Source: a virus
Length of the DNA stretch: 20,200 nucleotides
Strand: one strand, 5' to 3'
IMG/VR virus record: IMGVR_UViG_3300033571_008319
Span: 1-20,200 of that record
Made by a program: the position numbers and the translations under genes. Of the stretch, positions 14,805 through 20,200 are shown piece by piece (position 1 is the stretch's first letter; the number at the start of each line of letters is the position of its first letter). The notes below the pieces were generated by a model. That model had not been told where the DNA came from. It did not search any database and saw only the letters and a list, made by a program, of their open reading frames with translations.

Positions 14805-16028
14805 TTAACCCAATATCAAGCTATATATTTCGCCAAGTTCCTGCATGATAGTTGCCGTAACAACAGTACCACCACCTGTTGCCACTTGATAAATCGATCC
14901 GTCAAAACATTCAAGATACTGAAAATCAGTATTCCATCTAGTTTCACCAATTTCACCAAATGGTCGTTGTGATATGTCCCCTACAGGAATAACAATAGCG
15001 TTGGTGCTGTCAAATTCAACATAGCCTCTTCCTGTACTTTTAAATGTTAAAGGAGTATTAAGAGTGTTAGATATAACATTATTTTCAATTGTTAAATCTT
15101 CTATTTCAATAATTCCGGTATTTGAAAATAAATTTAAATTATCATTACTTCGAATGCTGGTAATAGTATTACCTAAAAACGATGTTTGGTCGCTAATTCT
15201 CAAGTCCGTAATAACTGCAGAAGTAATATTAACAGATCCGTTAAGATACAGTGTTCTCCATTTTTTATCACTTGATCCTAAGTCATATAAATTAGTAACT
15301 CCTGGTTCGATAGTTTGTGTAAAATCAGTATTAACAGTTACAGTATCTATAGGATTGTTACCGATGATCAGTTGCCCTGCAATTGTTACATCCGAACGTG
15401 CAATTATATCTGTGTCAACTGATAAATTTCCAGCAATATTTGTATTGCTTTGTATTTCAATACGCCCGGTTCCGCTGGCATCAAGTACAATACTTTGATT
15501 AGTTCCAGTGGCTTGGATATAATTATCTTTGACTTTTAATGCTGTATTTCGAACTTCTCCGTACCGAACAAATGCATCAACTCCGGTAGGAGCAATGACA
15601 ATATTTCCAGTTACAGAACTTATATTATTTGTGTTGTTAAAAACAATGTTAGAAAAAGTAGCAGTGCTTCCTATCGCTGTTAAGTTAGACGACACATGAG
15701 CAGATCCATTTACAGTTAGGTCATTAGAAAAACCATCAATATTAATTCCAATACCACGACCTGTTGCTAATGCATTTCCGCTTGGATCTCCGTCTTCGTA
15801 GATATTTTCTGGTAGGCTCGGTGCTCTGTATGGCCCTACTTTTAGATACATTAGATCTGTATCAAATGCTAGATCAATGCCGTTACGTTCTAAATTATAT
15901 AAGGTGTCTGTTACACGTTTCCCCAGCATTTGGCCGCTGATTTTACCTACTGATGGCACATCTTTTGGCTCGCTGCCAAATTCGCCTTCACCACCTAAAT
16001 TAAGATCATCGCCTAATATGCCTGCCAT
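14805..16028 (-). CDS. Tail-fibre-like virion structural protein (407 aa), paralogue of the 350-aa protein
   Basis: ATG at 16028 follows AAGGA ten bases upstream, which overlaps the stop of the preceding gene. A specific N-terminal extension (MAGILGDDLNLGGEGEFG) precedes the shared block KISGQMLGKRV..NGIDLAFDTDLMYLKV. The middle is repeated beta sequence (IVLDASGTGRIEIQSNTNIA, NLYDLGSSDKKWRTLYLNG), as in fibre shafts. The end has QRPFGEIGETRWNTDFQYLE and GEIYSLILG. No transmembrane segment is visible. The shared plan and C-terminus point to a duplicated fibre gene pair. Role inferred as a virion fibre or adaptor; related proteins occur in T4-like cyanophages. Confidence 0.85.
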   Translation of the reverse strand: MAGILGDDLNLGGEGEFGSEPKDVPSVGKISGQMLGKRVTDTLYNLERNGIDLAFDTDLMYLKVGPYRAPSLPENIYEDGDPSGNALATGRGIGINIDGFSNDLTVNGSAHVSSNLTAIGSTATFSNIVFNNTNNISSVTGNIVIAPTGVDAFVRYGEVRNTALKVKDNYIQATGTNQSIVLDASGTGRIEIQSNTNIAGNLSVDTDIIARSDVTIAGQLIIGNNPIDTVTVNTDFTQTIEPGVTNLYDLGSSDKKWRTLYLNGSVNITSAVITDLRISDQTSFLGNTITSIRSNDNLNLFSNTGIIEIEDLTIENNVISNTLNTPLTFKSTGRGYVEFDSTNAIVIPVGDISQRPFGEIGETRWNTDFQYLECFDGSIYQVATGGGTVVTATIMQELGEIYSLILG

Positions 16029-16041
16029 GTTATATTATTCC

Positions 16042-16908
16042 TTAAGGTGCTTGTGTAATTTCTGTTGCGAATATTCTAACGTATACCGCATTGGCACTGG
16101 GCGTGGTACACAGTACTTGTATTCTGCTGGTAAGTGCGTTCCACTGTGCGGTAAATGTTGCCAATGGCGCTGTACTGGTATGTACAACAGCATATACTGA
16201 AGAAGCTATGTCATCGGCTCTAAAACTTTTGGCTATGATCATTTCACACGCTTGTGAGTCGGTAGCCGCCGCCGCGCCTTCAAAGCCTTCAACTTGTATC
16301 AATAATTTTACAGTGTATTGAACGGCAGAAGCCGCTGTGTAAACCACAGTACTGGCGTTGCCTGGACACGTCACTGTGATAGTGTCGCGTTGTAGGGCAC
16401 TTCTGGGATAGGATAATGTGCCGTCTGAACCAAAGGTCCAGTTATTGCCGCTGTTACTGATTGTGCCCTCTGGCGGTAAGGTCAGTATGCCATCTTCACC
16501 AAACTGCCAACGATGCAGAGTCGAGTCCGATAAGTTAATGTCAATGTTGATATTGCTTTCACTGCGAAGATCTCCAACACTGCCAGTGCCTGCAATAGTC
16601 TGTGCTAGGCTTGATGGAAATGTGCCAAATACATTTTTCCCGCCGACTGGAAAATTTACTTTATTATTGTTGTTTGATGATGATATAACTGTATTGCGGG
16701 ATAAAGTTTCTACAGTTAAAACTTTAGTATATGTACCTTGGCCAATTTCCCAATTTCCTACATTGTCAATGATTCCGTAGTAGGTGTCGTTGCCGCTGCC
16801 GACAGCTTCAAAACTTTGAAAACCCAAGGCAGTATCCGCTAGGGTAATTGTACCCGTTCCTGCTGTTTGGGATCTTACTTTTACACGGTCTGCTAATACT
16901 AGGGCCAT
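16042..16908 (-). CDS. Tail-fibre-like virion structural protein (288 aa)
   Basis: ATG at 16908 has GGAG seven bases upstream; an upstream ATG is followed at once by TAA, so it is not the start. The N-terminus MALVLADRVKVRSQTAGTGT with GFQSFEAVGSGNDTYYGI is a common opening of phage fibre-like proteins. Two WQFGEDGILTLP / WTFGSDGTLSYP units follow. The C-terminal third (VKLLIQVEGFEGAAAATDSQ ... SVYAVVHTSTAPLATFTAQW ... IFATEI) is a recurrent module of T4-like virion proteins. By eye that third is richer in G+C than its neighbours, which may mean recent acquisition. Inferred role: virion or tail-fibre accessory; function not established. Confidence 0.8.
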   Translation of the reverse strand: MALVLADRVKVRSQTAGTGTITLADTALGFQSFEAVGSGNDTYYGIIDNVGNWEIGQGTYTKVLTVETLSRNTVISSSNNNNKVNFPVGGKNVFGTFPSSLAQTIAGTGSVGDLRSESNINIDINLSDSTLHRWQFGEDGILTLPPEGTISNSGNNWTFGSDGTLSYPRSALQRDTITVTCPGNASTVVYTAASAVQYTVKLLIQVEGFEGAAAATDSQACEMIIAKSFRADDIASSVYAVVHTSTAPLATFTAQWNALTSRIQVLCTTPSANAVYVRIFATEITQAP

Positions 16909-16932
16909 TACATATCTCCAATTCGATATGTA

Positions 16933-16940
16933 TATTTACC
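16933..16940 (-). promoter_or_regulatory. Weak candidate late promoter box (GGTAAATA)
   Basis: GGTAAATA on the minus strand matches six of eight positions of TATAAATA and lies in the 42-nt gap before the 288-aa gene. It is clearly weaker than the other boxes and may be chance in AT-rich DNA. Confidence 0.25.
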
Positions 16941-16950
16941 TAGATCCTAG

Positions 16951-17487
16951 TTAGTTAGCAAAGCCAAATAATATTGTGATATTTTTAGTGTAGGGAATAG
17001 GGCTAGTGAATACAATATATGTATTCCCCGAACCTAAATAGTTGTTTGCAAGACTATAGTTAGTATCCGAAATTTGCATAACGTTTTCTACTAATACTAT
17101 AATGTTGTTTGCAGAACTAGGAATTTGATCTAAAGGACCAAATGTTGTTTCGATGCCGTCACCTGGGCCTAGAGTCTGTTTGTAGATAGATTTAGCACCT
17201 GGCGCACGTATAACTTCCCAATGATCTTGTACATACGCTTCAATGCCAATGTCTAATCCTGTAAGAGGATCATTAGTGGTGTTATATCGAATATATCCGT
17301 TAACACCTGCTGGGTGCCTTGCTCCGGTCTGGCCGGGCATGGTACCGAATGGGCGTTCAGCTGTTGTGCCTTTTGGCAACATCAATCCGCCTTTTAGATT
17401 CATTACGGCACGGCCGTATTGATTTGTAAAAAGTGTTTGATCTGTAGGATTTAATCTACTGAGAGATTTTTGTTTTAAGAATCTCAT
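16951..17487 (-). CDS. Tail-fibre-like virion structural protein (178 aa)
   Basis: The start ATG at 17487 overlaps the stop of the 125-aa gene (ATGA), with no strong ribosome binding site of its own, so translational coupling is likely. The protein has LKGGLMLPKGTTAERPFGTM and GVNGYIRYNTTNDP, then an aromatic-containing segment IEAYVQDHWEVI. This is the RP..G..RYNT..(x)..E....W unit also seen near the C-termini of the 407-aa and 350-aa proteins. The second half is beta-rich (GPGDGIETTFGPLDQIPSSA, NNIIVLVENVMQI). I recognise it as a type common in T4-like cyanophage structural clusters, without a defined role. Confidence 0.75.
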   Translation of the reverse strand: MRFLKQKSLSRLNPTDQTLFTNQYGRAVMNLKGGLMLPKGTTAERPFGTMPGQTGARHPAGVNGYIRYNTTNDPLTGLDIGIEAYVQDHWEVIRAPGAKSIYKQTLGPGDGIETTFGPLDQIPSSANNIIVLVENVMQISDTNYSLANNYLGSGNTYIVFTSPIPYTKNITILFGFAN

Positions 17488-17861
17488 ACTGGTAATGCGC
17501 TCACTGTTATGCTTAGTCTATTACCTACAGATGCTGTTGCTCTAATTTGATCTCCGCTGTCTAGCACAATACGCTCTTCACTTAAAAATACAGTTTCGCC
17601 TGCGGGTACAATTAGTTCGCTGATAATTCTGTTAGTAGCTGTGCTTGTTGGTCCTAAAGGATCATACTTGCATAAATTAATAGTGATTGTTGCACTGCCA
17701 ACTGTTTCGTCTGTTAGATCAGGGGTCGCTGTATTACAAATAATCATAGTAGTGATTGCGTTTACCTGCCCAACTACTAACCCGCCAATTGGGGCTCCTG
17801 TAGTTGTACTGGTGTAAACTGCTTGATCACTACTTGTTGTTAATCTTGTGCTATAAATCAT
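17484..17861 (-). CDS. Small beta-rich virion-associated protein (125 aa), paralogue of the 110-aa protein
   Basis: ATG at 17861 has AGGA eight bases upstream. The stop overlaps the next start (ATGA). The sequence is beta-rich, with no signal peptide: TTMIICNTATPDLTDETVGS, then IISELIVPAGETVFLSEERI and LDSGDQIRATASVGNRLSIT. The second half matches the 110-aa protein in order and spacing (hydrophobic strand, Pro-X-Gly/Asn turn, L..GD.I, S-terminal strand). Likely a small structural partner of the fibre proteins; the function is not known. Confidence 0.75.
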   Translation of the reverse strand: MIYSTRLTTSSDQAVYTSTTTGAPIGGLVVGQVNAITTMIICNTATPDLTDETVGSATITINLCKYDPLGPTSTATNRIISELIVPAGETVFLSEERIVLDSGDQIRATASVGNRLSITVSALPV

Positions 17862-17873
17862 TTCTTTTTCCTG

Positions 17874-18932
17874 TTAGAAAATCATGCTAAAGAGTAATGC
17901 TTTTCTTTTACTTATAAGCTCACCGTTGTCAGCCGAGTTAACAAAGAAAATTCCAGTTGTACCAATACTTGGAGCTCTAGCATAAACCACTGTTGAGTTT
18001 GAAACTACTGTTGGATTTCCCAATCCTCCAACAGAGTCTAGTTGTATTCCGTAGGTAAATTGAACTTTACCGCCCTGTGGTAACCCTTCTTTGTTAGTGT
18101 CAAATTTAATATTTGCTGGAGTACTGAGAGCCTGTAACACCACACTGTCGGGAACTCCTACACCTGCATCTTCATTAAAAATATTTAAACCAAACAGTTC
18201 TGCTCTATCTGCATATATTTCTGCAGTCACTATATCATCTACAATAAATCCAACTGCACTTTCCGTTTCGGTTCTAGTAGTAACTGATTGCCAATACGCT
18301 AACGATCCAGCAGTGTCTGGAATATTTGGTGTTGCCCCACTGTCTCGAATAGCCACTCGAGTGTCTAATGCTCTAATCTGAAAAGTAGGCGAATCTTGAA
18401 TAGCTCGATCTACATATCGCTTGTTTGGTATATCGCCGGGATCTGTAACAAGATTTGCATATACCGTTCCGGTTGCGTCTCCACGACTGCCAACTTTAAC
18501 TACTCCGGTGCCTTCTCCGATTAAAATTAAGTCGCCGTCATCGGTTATGTCAGTTAAAATTTCTTTTAGTCGTAGTTTACTTACAGAATTACCGCTGTTG
18601 TCTACAAAAAAATATGAGCCAGCTGTGCCGCCAACAATATTCCAAGCGTTATCAGCTTCTGTGAATATGAAACCAATGTTAAATTCGGTACCTCTATCAA
18701 CTTCGATACCGGCAGTTCCCAACGACACACCTGCACCTGTTTCACCGGCATTAATTGTGATGATGTTATCATTGATCGTTAACTGCTCGGTTTCAATGAA
18801 TAAAGTATCACCTTCAACAACTAAATTACCGGTTACTCTAGTTTGACCTGTGGGACCAGTATCTAAGGTGATTGTAGCACCTTGCTTGGATTTTATATTG
18901 TAATCGCCGTTGACTTGTATTACTTGTCCCAT
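17874..18932 (-). CDS. Tail-fibre-like virion structural protein (352 aa)
   Basis: ATG at 18932 has AGGA eight bases upstream. The N-terminal half carries the phage fibre-shaft pattern (TRVTGNLVVEGDTLFIETEQ, LTINDNIITINAGETGAGVS, AGIEVDRG), well known from T4-like cyanophage structural proteins. The middle has GTVYANLVTDPGDIPNKRYV followed by IRALDTRVAIRDS. The C-terminal part (IKFDTNKEGLPQGGKVQFTY, STVVYARAP) is beta-rich and ends in a hydrophobic LLFSMIF tail. No membrane anchor is evident. Inferred location: tail or baseplate-associated fibre. Confidence 0.85.
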   Translation of the reverse strand: MGQVIQVNGDYNIKSKQGATITLDTGPTGQTRVTGNLVVEGDTLFIETEQLTINDNIITINAGETGAGVSLGTAGIEVDRGTEFNIGFIFTEADNAWNIVGGTAGSYFFVDNSGNSVSKLRLKEILTDITDDGDLILIGEGTGVVKVGSRGDATGTVYANLVTDPGDIPNKRYVDRAIQDSPTFQIRALDTRVAIRDSGATPNIPDTAGSLAYWQSVTTRTETESAVGFIVDDIVTAEIYADRAELFGLNIFNEDAGVGVPDSVVLQALSTPANIKFDTNKEGLPQGGKVQFTYGIQLDSVGGLGNPTVVSNSTVVYARAPSIGTTGIFFVNSADNGELISKRKALLFSMIF

Positions 18933-18946
18933 ACTTTAATCCTAGA

Positions 18947-19333
18947 TTATAGTGCTGTTAGAACAATATAGTCTGCAGACGAATCGCTTTCTAAGTACCA
19001 TTTGTAGCGGTTACCGCTAAAGTCAATAGCAATACGCTTGGTTAACTTACGAATAGCTACTAAGTTTTGATCTAGTAAACCAGTTGTAGATCCACGAATA
19101 CGCATCTCGTATTCTGCTGCTGGAGTTCCTGATACTAATTTTGCTATGTATCTTGTATCTGGTGAGCCAATACGGGCGACCATGAATGAGCTTGCGCCGC
19201 GCTGCTTGATTAAAATACCGTCTGTTTGGTTTGTTGAACCATCATAAAATTCGCAAGTAATACCAGTTGCGGTACTTGCTGGGGTGTTAATTGCATCAAC
19301 ACCGTTTACATCTTTTCTTAATGGACGTCCCAT
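18947..19333 (-). CDS. Conserved T4-like phage virion-associated protein (128 aa)
   Basis: ATG at 19333 has a good Shine-Dalgarno (AAGGAG, seven bases upstream) and lies 68 bases after a late promoter box. The protein begins MGRPLRKDVNGVD, an opening I recognise from small proteins near the capsid or tail genes of T4-like marine phages. It continues ITCEFYDGSTNQTDGILIKQ, a basic, beta-rich central part (SSFMVARIGSPDTRYIAKLV) and a terminus DYIVLTAL. There is no catalytic motif. It opens the fibre transcription unit. The role is unknown; a small decoration or tail-attachment protein would fit but is unproven. Confidence 0.75.
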   Translation of the reverse strand: MGRPLRKDVNGVDAINTPASTATGITCEFYDGSTNQTDGILIKQRGASSFMVARIGSPDTRYIAKLVSGTPAAEYEMRIRGSTTGLLDQNLVAIRKLTKRIAIDFSGNRYKWYLESDSSADYIVLTAL

Positions 19334-19367
19334 TTTGTTTCTCCTTAATTTGACGTTCTAGGTCTAC

Positions 19368-19382
19368 GCAGAGGGATTCTGC
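19368..19382 (-). promoter_or_regulatory. Leader hairpin upstream of the 128-aa gene
   Basis: GCAGA and TCTGC form a 5-bp stem (6 with a G-T pair) around a short loop, between the late promoter box at 19401-19408 and the Shine-Dalgarno. The layout repeats the promoter, hairpin, ribosome-site order seen before the 350-aa gene. It is short and could be chance. Confidence 0.3.
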
Positions 19383-19400
19383 ATAAATCTTCTGACTCTT

Positions 19401-19408
19401 TATTTATC
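19401..19408 (-). promoter_or_regulatory. T4-type late promoter box (GATAAATA) overlapping a stop codon
   Basis: GATAAATA on the minus strand fits the NATAAATA form of the T4 late element. Its TAA is the stop of the 89-aa gene (Gly-stop: GGA TAA), so promoter and gene end share bases. It would drive the 128-aa gene and the fibre genes behind it. Confidence 0.6.
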
Positions 19409-19673
19409 CGCGGGCAATCATTGCCATCAACTCAATTTTTTCAACTGTGCTGAGTATTTGATTAATCGCATCTATTTCTTGTTGGGCTTTTTCTAGGTAG
19501 CTTTTATTATGGGTCTGTCTATAACTAACAAGATATTTGCTGTATTGCTGTATGTGACTATCTATCATTCTTTCTATATTAATAACATCGTGCTTAAACA
19601 TAGGAAAACGTTTTCGCCAAATTGAAAATTGTTTTCTTAACTCGGTAAAGTCTTTATCTGATTCTATTTTCAC
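19404..19673 (-). CDS. Small helical, coiled-coil-like protein of unknown function (89 aa)
   Basis: The frame opens shortly after a TGA and the only plausible start is GTG at 19673; no clear Shine-Dalgarno is visible. The composition is strongly helical and charged: FTELRKQFSIWRKRFPMFKH, then SYLEKAQQEIDAINQILSTV with heptad-like hydrophobic spacing. This suggests a coiled coil. It lies between the gp23 terminator and the next late promoter, whose box overlaps its stop codon. It has no signal peptide or membrane segment. I do not recognise the family; a small capsid- or assembly-related protein is only suggested by position. Confidence 0.6.
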   Translation of the reverse strand: MKIESDKDFTELRKQFSIWRKRFPMFKHDVINIERMIDSHIQQYSKYLVSYRQTHNKSYLEKAQQEIDAINQILSTVEKIELMAMIARG

Positions 19674-19690
19674 CCAATATTTAAGTCAAC

Positions 19691-19714
19691 AAAAAAGCCC
19701 CGAAGGGCTTTTTT
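19691..19714 (-). terminator. Intrinsic terminator after the major capsid gene (UUCG tetraloop)
   Basis: AAAAAAGCCC and GGGCTTTTTT form a perfect stem with a four-base loop. On the minus strand the RNA is GCCC-UUCG-GGGC followed by six U, a classic rho-independent terminator with the very stable UUCG loop. It ends the gp23 transcript 25 bases after the stop codon. The stem is symmetric, so weak function on the other strand is possible. Confidence 0.9.
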
Positions 19715-19738
19715 GATATTGCAACAACGAATTACTGA

Positions 19739-20200
19739 TTAAGCAAAACGTAGGTTATTAGATGTTACTTGAACTTTAGCTAGGTAGTCAGCTGCATTAC
19801 CTAGTGAAGAAGCAGTATTAGTCAACTCAACATAACCATAACGTGTCATAAATGATACGACTGGTTCGAAGGTTGACGGATCTAATACAACACCGCTTGA
19901 CATCAATGGGATGTATGGGCAGTAGAATGCTGGTGCATCGCTTTCGCTTGCGCCTTTGTATCCAATAAGGATATCATCGCTAGTTGCGTAGCTGTTTACA
20001 AACACACGTAGAGCACCGTTCAATGTACCAACAAACTTAGTGTTTGTAGGTGCTTCGAAAGTACCTTCTGTTGTACGAGCAAATGCGCTTGTAGTAGCAG
20101 ATTGTAGAAGAGTTAGAACTGTTGGAGATACAACAGCCCAGTTACCAGCGCCACGACGTGTACGCTGAGCGATCAAGTTAGCAGTACGATTGATTTGAAC
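19739..20200 (-). CDS. gp23: Major capsid protein, gp23 family, C-terminal part (N-terminus beyond window)
   Basis: The last 153 residues are present; the reading frame is open to the right edge, so the start lies outside. An internal TTG at 20176 is not the start. It is identified by the T4 gp23 C-terminal pattern: TRRGAGNWAVVSPTVLTLLQ, then FVGTLNGALRVFVNSYATSD, ILIGYKGASESDAPAFYCPY and FEPVVSFMTRYGYVEL. The family forms the hexamers of the T4 head and has an HK97 fold. The segment after FYCPYIPL (MSSGVVLDP) differs from T4 itself and, from memory, from the usual cyanophage form, so this is a more distant T4-like member. A strong terminator follows, as expected for a very highly expressed late gene. 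Confidence 0.95.
   Translation of the reverse strand, partial: VQINRTANLIAQRTRRGAGNWAVVSPTVLTLLQSATTSAFARTTEGTFEAPTNTKFVGTLNGALRVFVNSYATSDDILIGYKGASESDAPAFYCPYIPLMSSGVVLDPSTFEPVVSFMTRYGYVELTNTASSLGNAADYLAKVQVTSNNLRFA

Noticed and set aside
17008-17026. 7-bp inverted repeat (GAATACA / TGTATTC) in the 178-aa gene
   Set aside because: It is short, AT-rich and within coding sequence, so chance is a sufficient explanation.
19677-19684. CTTAAATA as a late promoter for the 89-aa gene
   Set aside because: It fits the box poorly and lies only a few bases before the GTG, leaving no room for a leader with a ribosome site.

Overview
The window is a late structural (virion) region of a T4-like, tailed, contractile-tail (myovirus-type) phage. 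It is AT-rich and almost wholly coding, and every credible gene lies on the minus strand, so it reads from right to left. The anchor is the C-terminal part of the major capsid protein (gp23 family) at the right edge. The rest is an accessory virion and tail-fibre cluster of the kind found in marine and freshwater T4-like phages, best known from cyanophages. T4-type late promoter boxes (TATAAATA, GATAAATA, AATAAATA) lie upstream of three transcription units, which supports the T4-like assignment. The host cannot be named from this window; no photosynthesis or other host-derived metabolic gene is present.

Layout in transcription order. (1) 20200-19691: end of gp23, then a strong intrinsic terminator with a UUCG tetraloop. 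(2) 19673-19404: a small coiled-coil-like protein of unknown role with a GTG start. (3) From the late promoter at 19408-19401: a 128-aa virion-associated protein, a 352-aa fibre-like protein, a coupled pair of 125 and 178 aa, and 288-aa and 407-aa fibre-like proteins. (4) From a perfect late promoter at 14792-14785 with a structured leader: a 350-aa fibre-like protein paralogous to the 407-aa one, a 110-aa protein paralogous to the 125-aa one, a 123-aa protein, and a 1851-aa giant fibre protein. (5) From a third late promoter at 7338-7331: a second giant fibre-like protein of at least 2436 aa that leaves the window at the left edge while still open.

The two giants are paralogues with the same plan. 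Each has eight N-terminal Trp/Tyr-rich repeats resembling carbohydrate-binding modules. These are followed by a beta-helix-like core with near-identical motifs, then a run of BNR/Ycf48-like beta-propeller blades (seven in the shorter, about thirteen in the longer). They differ by inserted or multiplied modules, so the pair records recent modular evolution of a receptor-binding or adhesion apparatus. Because the smaller proteins also form paralogous pairs, the cluster looks built by repeated duplication and shuffling. By inference, all are late-expressed virion, tail-fibre or baseplate-associated parts acting in host-surface recognition.

The most unusual DNA-level signals are a perfect 12-bp inverted repeat inside the 1851-aa gene that copies a tRNA acceptor-stem/T-arm minihelix, a perfect 20-bp palindrome inside the 110-aa gene, and late promoters followed by leader hairpins. 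No stretch over 300 bases lacks a gene.
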